Source: Zingiber officinale
Lineage: Eukaryota > Streptophyta > Magnoliopsida > Zingiberales > Zingiberaceae
Direction of reading: 5' to 3'
DNA: 64,000 bases
Assembly: GCF_018446385.1 (NCBI RefSeq)
Contig: NC_055988.1
Coordinates: 166,740,837 to 166,804,836 of the forward strand
Within the stretch, counting starts at the first letter, position 1. Every line of letters begins with the position of its first letter. The translations under genes and the position numbers were made by a program. Positions 11,174-23,854 of the stretch are shown here, one piece after another. A model generated the notes under the pieces. The model was not told the DNA's origin, did no database searches, and was given only the letters and a program-made list of their open reading frames with translations.

Positions 11174-14100
11174 TCAGTCCAAATTCTGCCTGTCCAGTAA
11201 TACCAGTGTAGGTAAAATAGCTGTCGTTTCACCACCAATAACAAGAGAACCCCCACCGTTTGTTGAACATTTTGAAGTAAACTTCACACTGTACGCTTAC
11301 AAAAACAATTAGAAAAAAGGTAAAAGTAAATTTTGAAATGAATATAGTGAATTATTGATTGCATCATACATGTATCTTTTCTTGTGTTCCCGCAAGTATG
11401 TTGCTTCTACTTCAGCGAGAACCTCATCACCAATGTAGACTGGCGAAATAAATTTTAAAGTCTGAGAAACATATACAGATCCTGGCTGCATGTACATTTA
11501 CAAAAATGTGAGAGCACATGAAACCGCGGTGAGTCACGGAAGGCAAGAATACCAAAGGCATGCATGCATGATCCATTGATAAACAACTAGTTTAAATTGG
11601 TCTTCTTTGATTTAGGAAACCACAAATTAAAAATCAATTTCAGTTTTTATCAAATAGGTGCCTTAGAAAGACACCTATTCTATCTAAAAGAGAAATCATT
11701 CCAAAGAATATTCATAAGATCATGAATTACTTTTTCTCTAGAGCTAGCTTTGGTGTTCTTCTCCTAGCTATTTCATATGTTTTATCCTTTGATGTTTATA
11801 ATTATAAACCTAAAATGCTCAACATTGAAAGAGTCTCTGACACCTCTCAAAAAGCAATTGTCGTCGACATGGATATCACCAGTCGAATCCTTAGGCCGCT
11901 AGAGAACTAGATCAAACCCACATGAGTCTCAGAACCTCATCTTATGGTAGAGCTTTAGCTTGTCTTTGTGTTCTATTTCTTTATTTATTTATTTGATTAA
12001 TTTGGTTTTTACCTTTTATAGGTTTTAATCTGTTGATCAAATTTTGGTGTAAGTGCGCATTTGTTCAATCATTTAGAAGTATTTATATGATTTTCCCCTG
12101 ATAATCTCCAGTTAACCTCTCCTTTATTTTGATCTTGAGATCCAATAGCAACACTTTTAAATTTGTCCTACATAAGCTATATAATGGCTTAACAATCACA
12201 GTCTGCCACTGACATGGGATCTCCTCCTCTTTGGCTCAACAGTTGAAGATGTCGGAGTTCCATCCCACGAAGATGATGCATCGTCATATAATCTCCAGGT
12301 GTTACATCGGATGAGTACCATGTGGTATGGATTCATCTGAGCTGGAGCTTTGCCTAGTTCTTGGTGGGGCTGATCTCCATCAACAATGCCATTGTTTCAC
12401 ATGCAGCAGTGTAGCATGCATTGGTTTCATGAAACAAGTGGTGGCATGGTTCAATAAAATATACATCCAATTCCTCATAAACTTCCTTTGAGTAAGAATG
12501 TTGATCAAGAAGGAAAAATATGTACAAACTAATGGATTCATTTGCACGTCATCCTGGGGTGCAAAACCAAGTGAAGTGTACTATAACTACTTACATTACA
12601 TATCATCATTATTAATTTCATTTAATATTTGAATCATGATCGTTTAGACCATGTGATCCCACTGAATGTGTTGAATACAGAAGCAACCCACAGATCTTTT
12701 CTTTCCTCCTCCTTAGTGACTCTCCCTATTCTAACTGTCACCTCCTTTAATAAAAGGGCAGGCCGATGCATGAAGGTCCCACCAATGCGGGGTCCCGAGA
12801 AAGGGTCTATTGTACGTAGCCTTACCTTGCTTTATAAGAGGTTGTTTCCGAGTGTTACCTCCTTTAATGCTACATAAAAACCCACCCTTCTCTTCTTAGC
12901 ACTGTAAAAACTCTCTTTGATCATGGGAAACACCATTGAGTAGCCGAAGAGTGTGTTCTTCCTCCGATCTCTCAAGCAATGGTTTCCTCTAGCACTTGGA
13001 TGATTTTTGCCTGTAATATGCAAGGCAATGTGCATCCCACCAGTAATTCATGAGGTGGTTTCTGCTTGTTGCCCTCCAAGCAGTAGTCTTGTGAACTTAG
13101 GTTGGTTGTCGGCAGTTGAGAGCTCCATTCAATTCAAAAAGTTGGATTCCTCACTATCTTTTTGATGTCTCCTACCACTAGTCTCCTGATCCTTTCTAGC
13201 TCCATGATCATCACCACAAATAATTGAATTTGAAGAGCCATGCTTAAAGAGTTGTAATGGCTTTAATTTGTGATTGGTCAAAGCTAGAGCACCTCACTAC
13301 TCATCACCCAAGTTATCAAGATGTTTAAGTCCAAGACCTAAGAGAGTGCATTGATGCTAGGTTATATGCTCTCCTTTGGCAACATTGATACCAACCTAAT
13401 GAGCATTTTCTATTATTTCTTCTCTTGTCACAAGGCTTGCACATAAGCTAAGGATCTATATATAAGGCGACATCCCTGATCAATTTGGTGTCTGGTTTTA
13501 TAATTGGAAGACAATACTCATATTGGCTAATCCTAACCTTTTGCAGTTGATTTTAGCGACATTTCCTAAAGCAATTCATATTGTCGGGTCATGCAATAGC
13601 GCTGATAAGCTCCTGAACATCATGTTCCTTCACAATGCTCTTCCTGAGTTTAAGACAATGAAGAGTAAAATTTTATGCACTTTTATTCCACCCACGTGTA
13701 CATGCAGGTCTCACAAACTTCTAACTCAGTCCCATCATTTTCTAATCTAACAGTGGATCAATCCACCACTATAATGGTCTAGTTTCCATCTAGAGGATCA
13801 CATGGAAGTGAAAGAGATTATCAAAAGACTGTGGCTAACAATCTAGTGGGCAATGCAAGCCTAAGTGACCCCAGATGATAAATTTGGCAATCTCAAGAAT
13901 GCTTGCTAGTCTCTCTATGGTACCCATCTCCATCCTTTATACAATTCATATAGTCCAGTAAGATGCTACATCTCAGGAGGTCCATCAACCCATACCTACA
14001 ACTAGTTTGGTTCCACTAATGTAGTTCTTCCTAAGAAGTATTTACACTTCTTTCAATTCTATGCTATTTAATGCTTCATCTCAGACCAAGGTACCTCTTA

Positions 14101-17100
14101 TAGCCCAAAAGGCGTACATCTATTATCTTCTTATTTCATATATATAGATCATTCCCTCAAATTCTAGATGTAGGAGCCTCTAAACACATTTCTAGTACCA
14201 TCTCTTTTTTCTCCACTCTTAACCGCCAGCATATCTATCAATGTCACAATAGCCAATGAGTCTCACTAATGGGTTAAGAGTATCAAAAATGTTACTCTTT
14301 CACTTGTTATCTTTATCCTTAATATTGATGTTTCTCTCTCACTTATTGCCTTTATATAGTATCTGCTTGAACTTCCATTGCTTTTATTGTCCATCAGTAA
14401 CCTCAATAAATTCTTGAATTGTTCCATAACATTCAATGACACTTTTTGTTTTAATTCAAGACTAAGGGTGGAAAAGATGAAGTAAGGCACATAAGGTTTG
14501 AATCAACTTCAATTCTTGCATTTAAGTATTCTCTAGATGACTATTCTTAAATAACATGTTTTCCTATGAAAGAACAAAATTTCTTTAAAACATGAAAGAA
14601 AATTGAAGAAAATTTTGCAATAGTTTAAAGATTAAGATCTTATGCAAAAGGTGATCTTGTTCTTATTTATTAACCATTCTTATACCTCCCACCACTAGAG
14701 CATACACCCTCAACAAACCGTCTCTACAAGTTTATAGCTAAAGGTGCATGCTCCAATACTTCTTTTCCTTGACACTATACGACCCTCTGATTACCTACCT
14801 CATCCTAGATGCGATTTAGACCCTCCCTTTATTTTTTGCAAAGATAATTCAAAGTGTTCTATTGCACATCCATTTTCTTATTATTTATCTTATGTCACAC
14901 CACAACAACAGCAACCAAATCTAATCCCACTAGATGGAGTCGGCTATATAGATCCTCATTGAGCTCTATCCCTTACTATATCATCATTTATACTTGAATA
15001 AATTTTATCTTATTTTATTATTGCTAACCAAGTCTCATGTACTTTGTTATTTATTTTATGTTTCATTGACACCTAAATATTTGGCATTTATAAAATCTTT
15101 AGTTTTACAATCAAATTCTAGACCTATCTTAGAGGCACTTCCAAATTTAGGTGGGTGGCAAGTTAGGTTGATGCTCTATAATCTAAAAATATGTTTAATT
15201 TCTACTTCTCAAGGAAAGTATTGTGGGCACAAGTGAATTTTTACTCTCCAATGTTGGAATACACTATTAAAACATGAACATGATCAAACCAAAATGACTT
15301 TGGAAACTTAATTAATCTAGCTTTCATTAATCCTATCTTGATTCCTAGAGATTCACATGAGAGAAAAAAAGTAGAGTCTTTCTTACCCTCTTTAATTACC
15401 TAGCATCGCCACAACTTGAGATTACAAGATCAAGGATCATTCATTCAGCCTTGTCATCACTCATTAGACTTGATGACCCTCATATTTTTCTTGCTAAATA
15501 TTTGTCCAGCATGGTTATTATGCATTAACTTTCATCTATATGAGGTTGGCTTTACAATTTTATCCCTCTATTGAGCTCAATGCTAGACAATAAAACCCAA
15601 GCAATATATATACACACATATATATAACATGATTTTCAGCATCAAGATACGAAAGAGTATCACAATTTGAGGAATAAAAAATTTGTAGTCCCAAATTGTG
15701 CTAATAGATCTCATAGTAGTTGAAAGGAGGAGATTGTGGTTTTGCTAAAGCTAGCTAAGTTATCCTATTTTCTGATGAAAAGAGTAGAGAGCTAATAAAT
15801 AGGCCTGCACTACCAAGATTATTAATAATGCAAAAAAACACTTATCTGTATCGAAATTTTATAACTATGTGGCAGAACACTAATTGGATAGAAAGTCCTG
15901 ATGAAGTAAAAATTGTCATGGTTTGGAATATGATTACTTAGGAGGATAGATTCCCATTCCATGGAATCACTCTAACGAATCATAGTTATTTAAGGTGTGA
16001 GGCGTCCAAAAGCATATAGGTGTTATGGGGTCTGAGGCGCACGACGCAAGGTGAGGTGCATGTGTTACCAAACTAAGACACTCTGGGTATAACTTTTTTA
16101 TAATTCAAACATATATAGGGAATTTCTGCTAAAATATTTCACTAACAACACACTATAGTCCATAAAATATTAAACAATAATATAAATATAAAATTCACTA
16201 GCAAATAAATATGTTATACACACAATTCAAATTAAAAAAAAATAAATATTTATATCTTCATCATCTTTCTCAATCATATCGTAATCATCATCAACATATA
16301 TTTCATATTTATATAGCTAAATCTTCATTAGTTTCCTCAAAACCAATTTCTACCTCCTCTTCATCAATAAGTTGACTTTAGAAGATCTTCTCTTAGTTCA
16401 TTTTGATGTAGTTGTCCTTTTGAAGAAGATGAAACTCGAGATCCAAAAACATTTTCACCAACTCCAAAAACTCGTGCAACTTCACTCCCAATCAAATTGT
16501 CATAATCAAATACTAAATCATTTTCTTCATTAGTGTTATCATTCAATCCCCCATCAACCATTCATTACTATCGTCTATCACATTCAAAGAAATAGGATCA
16601 AGAATGTCTCGCATATGGACGCCTCAAAGTCCAATTATACTTAATAAAAACTAAATCATTTAGTCTTTTTTGATTCAATCTGTTTCTTCTTCAAACAAAA
16701 AAAAAATTATTTTAATTTTAATTTTATAATAAATGTATTTAATATTTCCTTAAATATTTATACTTGCATGTTCAAAAACACTCCATTTTCATTCACAAGT
16801 AGAGAAATAAGTGTCGCATGGATGCTACATAATTAATTCAGAGGATAACTAAAGGTATGAGCTGGGCTTTAAAGAGGAAAAATGGCCTGATGTGCATCTT
16901 CGATGAGGGGAGAAAAATCACACGCGCACTTAAGTCGACTAGGCGCAAGAGGCTCGCTAGGCGAGCGCCTTTAATAACTATGTAACGGATTATAGATAGA
17001 ATGGACTCCACGGATGATTATGCAAAAGGATTTGGACAAATTTTGCTTCCTCCCAAATATGTATGACAATGAAAGAAAAAGTAGTCAAATGGGCAAAAAG

Positions 17101-18073
17101 ATCTCTTTGCCTCCATGATCCAATATAATGCTCATCGTTGATGATCCCAGATGTGGACTAGGAGGGATTTGTCCTCTAAATGATGAGCATTGCCACTGGA
17201 ATGGATTTGGAAAGATGGATTTAGTATAGAAGGTGAAAGATTGTGTTCCTTCTTATCTCACTTCCATTTTTCCTTATGATCATCAAGCAATCCACCTTAT
17301 GGTTTTCTCCACTCTGTCACAAAGTGTCCCTCTCTCACACAGCCTTTTCTCACCACTAGGAGTACGGTTGTTCCAAAGGGTAGCTGGAATCCTAATGATA
17401 ATATGTTGATCATTGGAATCCAACTGATTCAGTGGCTATGACATTGTTTTTTTTTTTTTTTTTTGTGCTGCTATATATCCTAAATTTGCCTCTTTATAGT
17501 TAATAATGCTCACACATTTAAGGGTTTTCATCAAGTAATTTCACTGCAGATCGTTCAGTCATTCGTCCCCTTCATATGTTCGATAAAATTTCCAAGAAAA
17601 GAACCATTATTTATCGATCAGATTTATCCTTAATATTTCAGACAAATCTTGTCGTCATGTATTACATGTTCTACAAATGTTCGAAGGACAACCAAGGACT
17701 AGAAACATCCTTAAAAATAGAATAAGACGGAGAATACGAAGAAAAGAGTCGAAGGACGTACGACATGCGAAGCGATGATGGAAGAGAATAGCGAAGCGAC
17801 GAGCATTCCATGGACGACGCGGCCGCGGTCGAAGCAGCCGATATCTCGTGCGAAGCCGTCGTCCAGGTGGATGGGGTTGCGGTCGCCACTGATTTCGGAG
17901 AAGCGTGCCACATCCGACTCAGAGAACCGCCTAGACTCCCTGAGCACGTCGCCGACACGGAGAAGACGCGCGGTTGCTCGAGGTGAGGAGGAAGAGTAAC
18001 GCGAAGAGAAGAAGAGGAGAGCAGGGTGAGGGCTAGCGGAGACGATCCGGAAAACCCGACCAATGCGAGTCAT
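11174..18073 (-). CDS. Mitochondrial MaoC-type (R)-3-hydroxyacyl-thioester dehydratase
   Basis: Three exons (17762-18073, 11370-11485, 11174-11288; minus strand) join into 180 residues. The start is the ATG at 18073. Residues 1-38 are Arg/Ser-rich without acidic residues, a good mitochondrial presequence. The hot-dog core carries FSEISGDRNPIHLDDGFA, with the hydratase dyad Asp64 and His69, then GRVVHGML, VYVSQTLKFISPVYIGDEV and EHKKRYIVKFTSKC. This matches hydroxyacyl-thioester dehydratase type 2 (mitochondrial fatty-acid synthesis, dehydrating 3-hydroxyacyl-ACP to the trans-2-enoyl form on the way to octanoate for lipoate). Exon 1 ends at a consensus GTACGT donor. Intron 1 is 6.3 kb and packed with mobile elements; intron 2 is 81 bp. 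All parts are intact. The gene lies head-to-head with the thioredoxin gene at 18540. Confidence 0.92.
12752..12855 (-). mobile_element. SINE fragment in the dehydratase intron
   Basis: Read on the minus strand, the sequence contains AAGGTAAGGCTACGTACAAT, GACCCTTTCTCGGGACCCCG and a terminal CCTGCCCTTTTA, blocks I recognise from a widespread tRNA-derived plant SINE. The 5' part with the pol III boxes is degraded or missing, so it is a fragment. It sits in intron 1 of the MaoC gene, opposite no coding exon. Confidence 0.6.
13280..14560 (+). mobile_element. Ty1/copia fossil (protease region recognisable)
   Basis: On the plus strand around 14.15-14.20 kb a stretch reads like the copia protease core (ILDVGASKHIS), followed by blocks such as LLSISNLNKFLNCSITF, typical of the segment between protease and integrase. 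It is heavily broken in many places and old; neither LTR can be defined. It lies within intron 1 of the MaoC gene. Confidence 0.5.
14900..14965 (+). mobile_element. SINE-like fragment
   Basis: The segment CACAACAACAGCAACCAAAT followed by CTAATCCCACTAGATGGAGT and CGGCTATATAGATCC matches the block I know from a common plant SINE (A/C-rich tract, then CCCACTxxxTGGxGTCGGCTA). Only this part is recognisable. It lies in intron 1 of the MaoC gene. Confidence 0.5.
15981..16982 (-). mobile_element. hAT element with 8-bp target duplication, carrying a transposase tail
   Basis: The ends CATAGTTATTTAAGGTGTGA and (reverse complement of the right end) CATAGTTATTAAAGGCGCTC form terminal inverted repeats. 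Flanks TAACGAAT (15973-15980) and TAACGGAT (16983-16990) are an 8-bp duplication with one difference, the hAT signature. At 16364-16561 (minus) a frame of 65 codons includes NEENDLVFDYDNLI and RVFGVGENVFGSRVSSSS, which looks like the acidic C-terminal tail that follows the dimerisation domain in plant hAT transposases. The rest of the transposase is missing, so this is a deletion derivative that cannot move on its own. It sits in intron 1 of the MaoC gene. Confidence 0.75.
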
Positions 18074-18539
18074 CACAAATAGTCCAACTCCAGGAAACGG
18101 AGGCGATTTTGGCCCGAGGAAGACGATGCGATGCTCTCGTCTTTGGGCTCGTGGCAGCTGTGAAGAAAGCGGAGGCAGCGGCGTCTACAGTGAGGAGGGA
18201 CGACGGTGGCGACGTGAGGAGTAGCAACGGCGACGACGGCGACGGCGGCGTGAGTGTGAGAAAATATGGGATTGGAGGAGAGAGTTAGGGTTGGAGAGGT
18301 TTAAAAAGTGGGAGGAAGAAGTCACGGCACGAGAGCGGAGAGGAGAAGACAACCCACTTTTGCAAAAGATCCAATAGTTTTAAAATAGTACGACTGCACC
18401 CCTATTTTTAGATTTTTTATCGTAAATATAACAAAATATATTTACAGCATTTATATGGTAAATATTTAAACTTCGGGGCCACGATGTAAATATCTGTCAA
18501 CAGAGGATAAAATGGCCAAATTCGTCCGCTGTTTTTTCC
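18074..18539. promoter_or_regulatory. Short divergent promoter between MaoC and thioredoxin genes
   Basis: Only 466 bp separate the two start codons, which point away from each other. The MaoC-proximal 230 bp are GC-rich (leader-like); the centre and thioredoxin side (18360-18480) are AT-rich. No obvious TATA box is placed correctly for both genes. A shared bidirectional promoter is the simplest reading. Confidence 0.55.
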
Positions 18540-19800
18540 ATGGAAATCTCCGCCGTCCTCGTCCCCGGCACCGCCTCTCGCCGTCTCCACTGCCCTCCTT
18601 CTCGGCCGGACCACCACCACGTACGGAGGTCTCCTCTTCTCCTTCTCTGCCTTGACCGCAAAAGCCCCTCCTTCTTGACTTCCTCGATCAGGCCGCACAG
18701 CGGGGCCGTTTCTGCTTGCGTCACCAGAGGCACTGCCTCGTGGAGTGAGGAGGAGGTCGTGCCCTCGAGGGAAGAGAATGAGTCGCCTACCTCCGTCCCA
18801 CTAGAGCCTATCGCCAACGAGGAGCAGTTCAATCGGGTCATCGCTGAAGCACATCGACTCGAGCTTCGGGTCATTATTCTATGGTTCGCTACTTTTCCTT
18901 TCAATGCTTCCTCATCTTGATCCCAACTTGTGAGTTGGTATGTTTAATGTCTGCTCGGCTTTTCTGTCAAGAACACCCTAGTTTGATTTGATTCTTTGGT
19001 GACGGTAGTTAAGCTGCTGGTCAAACTAGGGTTATTGTTTCAGCCAAGGGGAAAAATTGTTGGTAGTTAGTTGGCATTCTATGCTCACATTTCACCCAAT
19101 GATTAGATAGCACAAGTGGATCACAGGGAATCTGTTCTTCGTATTCCATTATTCATAGTGTTCTATGGTATGGTAACAGATCCTAAAGAGCTTCTGAGTT
19201 CAGTTTCAGTGTTCTCCTAATTAATGGCATTCAGAGCTGAAAGAATGGGAAAATTTGGCACCTACTTGACTAAAGGCTTCTATAGTTGATTGACCGAAAT
19301 GTTGATGCCAAATTGGATGATAAATGAGTTTGACATGTTTCCAATAAATATTTACCTTGTCTATTTCATTAAGAACTAAACAACCAGCTCAGAAGCCAAC
19401 AACTATGTAGTATTTTAGAGGTTGAAATTTTGGTCCTTGTATCATTTTTCCCCTTTCACCACTTGGGTTCTAAGGTGCATATTGATGTTTGTTCAAATAT
19501 GTTAGGGCTTCAATCCCATAGTAAGGGAGAACAACTGAATAAGGAAAGAAAGATATGGGTGATATGCTAGTGGAGAGTAGTGTGTTGTAACAAGCTGAGT
19601 CGAGCTTGATTGTGTTCGAACTTGTTTGATTATCTTATTGAGCAACAAATGTGGTAAATCTTAGTTATTAAAACGTGAGCTCAAGCTTTCACTGTGACAA
19701 GATTGTCTTTATAACTTACTTAAAATATAGGACCAATAAATGAAGAATAAATGAAGAGCTTTATTCGTAAATATTAACGAAATGAGCTCACTACTGTTCA

Positions 19801-19862
<62 letters not shown>

Positions 19863-22800
19863 TGATCATTCTTACGATACTACAAAGCAGGTTCCAAAAG
19901 CCACATGACTAATATATATTAGATTGTGTCACAACAAAAGACCAAGAGAGGTAACTTGTTGGAGGAAATTAAACTTTTTCTAACAGAGAAAATAGAACAA
20001 ACTACTAATTCATTGTTCAATGGGTCATCATATTGACCCGTTCCAAAGCTGGATCATATCATTTTGTTGTCCTTAAAAACAATTTGAACAGATATGAACT
20101 GAGTTTCTCAGTAAATTTCTCTTAAACCTTGTCAAAATTCTCCCATTTCCCCTATTCTCCTATTCCTCTCATGTTGAATTTTTGTGCTAGCTTGCATAAA
20201 ACTGGCTCTTGCAGATCGCTTGAGACTTCTCAAGTCAGGTAAGGCTAGGAGAATGTGCTCGAGTCTTCATCAAGTGGAGGAGTGGCTGTTGAAGGTGATT
20301 GAGTCAAGGTGACATAGTTGGGAAGGCTATGACATGGCACACTGGTATAGATCTGTAGGTGGTCATGAATGAGGACAAGGCCACTAGATGGGATGACTTC
20401 AACCTTGTTGTGATGATTGCAGTGCCTTTTCCCATTAATGTAGATACTTTGTTTGATGATGTGCTTGTTAGGCGATTTGACTGAGCTCTGATTCCAAGTA
20501 GAGGGTTGTTTGAACTGCCTTGCTTGGGTTGGAAAATATTGTTGTGGGAATTGAGACAGATGGTTTTAAAAATGAAGTTAATGATGGTGGTTTGTGTAGA
20601 ACTTTAGTGCACTAACTTTGGGTAAGCAAGTCAAGAGCCCATGACAGCTATGACTGATAACTATGTTCTTTGTGCCACTCCTAACAACCCAACAAAGGTT
20701 GGATCAATGTGCCATCTAATTTGAGTGATTGAACCAATTAGCCACTGGTTTGTCGATATAGGCAAAATCAAGGGAGGTGCTTGTCTACAAGAAATATTCT
20801 AATAGAAATTAAAAATAAATGACTAATTATTTATTGAATGGTCATCCTATTGTGCCTTTGTAATAGGGTTTGCATCACTGTATTTTCATTGAATTGTGCA
20901 TGTTTAAATCTGATAGATTAAAATTACCTACGTATCAACTGATCTGAATGTTGCATTTGATTTAATGCAAATAATGAACTAGTTCCTTTCCATATGTAAC
21001 AAAATGCTTCTAAGAAACATCCTCACCTGTTGAACTTCTTAGATGAAGTTATTCTGTAGGAACAACCTCCACATGGCACCTAATCATATTAGTGATATTT
21101 TAGAATTTTGACCTATCTTTGTATTAAGGTTGGCAAGCTGGTGCAGAAAATGTATATACTTGAAACCCAAATTGGAAAGACTGGCAGCTGATTATTACCC
21201 AAGGTCAGGAATTGATTTTTCTTGTAATAGATTCACCTTTGTAATTTTAGACTAATTCACAGAATTTTTATGTTCTTTAAGTAAATTTTTATGTTGTTTT
21301 GAGATGCAGCATAAGGTTCTATAGCATTGATGTCAACACAGTTCCTCAAAGGCTTGTAAATCGTGCTGGAGTTACTGTAAGGCCTTGTACCTCCATTGTC
21401 CTGTCCCATCTTCTTTCTGATATTATTTGCTTTAAATATGGTTATCAATTGTCTGATCTGATGTTTGTGACTTTGTTCACCTCACTTTTGTTTGCTTGCA
21501 AAAGTTTAATCATAATTAATTCAAAGTGCTGAACAGTTTGTAATCTGCCATAACTAACTTAATGCCAAGTGGTTGGGAGGGCTGACTACTAACAGATTTG
21601 TTAGAAACATATCTGTCCATGAAATCTCACGAATTAGGACTGGTATTGTTTGTTCCTAAAAGTTGTGAGACCCTTCATCATTAGCAACAAAATTGTGAAA
21701 ACAATGATAGATCAGATGATGGAACATGCCTCCTATCCAAAAAAAAAAATAATAATAATAAAACAGATAATCCCAGTTAGCCTCACTGACTATCTCTGGG
21801 GTGACCAGTCCAGTCCCACGGAAGTTTCCCACTGGTCACCAGGGTAAATCAGGAAGCGCACGCGGCGCCCAGCCCAGGTTCGAACCGCAGGTACCTAGGT
21901 GACAACCTGGATGTCCTACCGCGGCACCATGGCCCCGGGAACATGCCTCCTATCTAGATGATATTGTTGATGTCATTGTTACATGAGGAATTCAAACTTC
22001 CATCTGTACCAAGACAAATGGGTTGAATTTGTAAGTCTCTCTGCTTTCCATCTAAGGTTTGAAATATCATTTGGAGCTGGGGTTTGGTCCCTGGCCAAAA
22101 ACGATATACTATGGTGTTGTTTCACCTATGCCGACACATGATGCCAATGACACCCATTAGGAAGAGGAAGGTGCTGCTTTGCAAAATCTAGATCAGTCTC
22201 AAGTCAAACTCTAATAGTTAAAGAAGAAGAAAAGGAAGAGGAGCAGGAGCACCTTGTGAGCCATCTCATTAAACATCGACGTAGTTGAGACAAATCCTCA
22301 TTTTCACCTTGTGAGCCATCTAGCCACGGAAGCTTATCCCTTTCACCCTGTTGCAGCTTGTAGAAGTTTGAAAGAAGCGTCTGCATCTAATTGTGGGTCA
22401 AGGAGGCCTGGAAACTCATTGCTGAGCTCTATATCTTGTGACTCACTTCATTCTAAAAGCTCATCGTGAAACCCTATTGCTGTTGCGGAAGGCTAGAAGT
22501 GGCCCTTGCTTCATGTTGCAGCTCATGGAAGGCCTGAAAGCTTGCTCTTCTCTCACCTTGAGTCTCGAAGGAGTTTCGTGTGATGGCCAACAAGTGGAAT
22601 GATATTTTTACCTGTGCCAACAGAAATAGGACAAGATATGAAACCCAGTCTATGCCTTTATTTGATCCAATAAATGACCATATGAATTATTATTCCAATG
22701 GTTCAAAAAGCTATCACAGACATCTTATGAGATGCATTTATCAGAATGACAGTAGAAACTTGACGTCATTTCTCGATATGTTCCACCTATGAGATCATTA

Positions 22801-23184
22801 TGCTTTCAAAGTTTCAATCATGTTTTAGCTAGTTTTTTATCATCTCTTCAACTAGAGATACATAAACATTCATTTTTGCACAGAAAAGAGATTGTTTTTG
22901 CTCCACACTACTCAATCAATGTAGTGTGTAATCGATTAATTTTCCTAATGGTTTCCCTTTTTGTTGCAAATCGTGGAACTCGAGCAGAAAATGCCGACAA
23001 TACAGGTAGAACTAGCAACCTTTCTTTGTTGAAGTGGCGTGCAATTTTTAATTTTTTTTCTGTTTGATAATTTCGATCTGTACAGTTGTGGAAGGACTCT
23101 AAACTTCAGAACGAGGTCATAGCTGGATATAAAGCATGGATGGCCGTAGATGACATTCGAAAGATGATCGAAAATGAAGAGTGA
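18540..23184 (+). CDS. Thioredoxin-like protein with WCRKC active site, chloroplast-targeted
   Basis: Five exons (18540-18883, 21129-21203, 21310-21376, 22988-23005, 23086-23184) join into 200 residues. The first 50-60 residues are rich in Ser, Arg and His, poor in acids, fitting a plastid transit peptide. The thioredoxin fold starts at [20 protein letters not shown] and carries the active site ASWCRKC (Cys120 and Cys123), then [33 protein letters not shown], the cis-Pro loop KMPTIQLWKDS and a final helix DDIRKMIE. This matches the plant thioredoxin-like 3-1/WCRKC family, stromal thiol-disulfide oxidoreductases. Exon 4 is an 18-nt microexon (KMPTIQ) that supplies the essential cis-proline. 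Intron 1 has a long AT/AC microsatellite and intron 3 a SINE. No break is seen. Confidence 0.94.
19804..19862. repeat. (AT)n followed by (AC)n microsatellite
   Basis: About 23 AT units pass into about 6 AC units inside intron 1 of the thioredoxin gene. Alternating purine-pyrimidine sequence of this kind is highly variable and can form cruciform or Z-type structures. Confidence 0.95.
21738..21937 (-). mobile_element. SINE with perfect 17-bp target-site duplication
   Basis: GGAACATGCCTCCTATC occurs exactly at 21721-21737 and 21938-21954, flanking a 200-bp unit. Read on the minus strand the unit starts GGGCCATGGTGCCGCGGTAG (A-box-like), has GGTTCGAACC as a textbook B box, and ends with a T-rich tail (TTATTATTATTATTTTTT). 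This is a complete, pol III type SINE with a T-rich 3' end. The intact duplication suggests a recent insertion. It lies in intron 3 of the thioredoxin gene. Confidence 0.88.
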
Positions 23185-23854
23185 TCTGGTAAAACTTTTC
23201 TATTTCACTAATGATGCCATTTTGTGATAACTAGGGGAAATTCCACAACCAACGAAAACTCCGAGTTCATCTGTTCTCGTAAACGACATCGACGAGAAGA
23301 TTTGAATCTTGTTGATTAATTAGCAACACTGCAGTTTGCTGTATCATACTGAACTGTTAACTTCATCTTCTGTATTAGATGGTTTTGAGTTTTGACTCAG
23401 TCGCGAAGATTATATCTTCAGTTTTAAGATCTTGTTAGAACTGGCCACGGGTTAGGGTTTCTGCCTTGTGAAGTTGTTGGACTTCACCTCGGGTCGTTGG
23501 ATCAATGAATTCACCAAAAAAAAACCTTTTAATTCTGGTGTGGTTGCATAGAGGATCGCCGTCAACCTCTGGTTAGTGTTTGGTCATTCGGTTTTTTGTT
23601 GTGATTGCGTAGTGGACCATCAAGATATCGCGTGCTTTTGGACATGAAGACTTTTTACATTAGTTTTTTCTTCTCATGTGGACACTTGAGTATCGATTGG
23701 AGGAATTGAACACAAATAGAAAATAAGACAAAGAAACACGAATTGGTCGACATGACCCTAAACACAAAGTCCACTTCATGGACTTGACTAATGCTCTTTG
23801 TTCTTTCAATTGGAATAAATTTAGAGATGAAAACGCTGAACAAGTACTTTTTAT

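Noticed and set aside
18074-18076. GTG as start of the MaoC gene
   Set aside because: The adjacent in-frame ATG at 18073 is the normal plant start.
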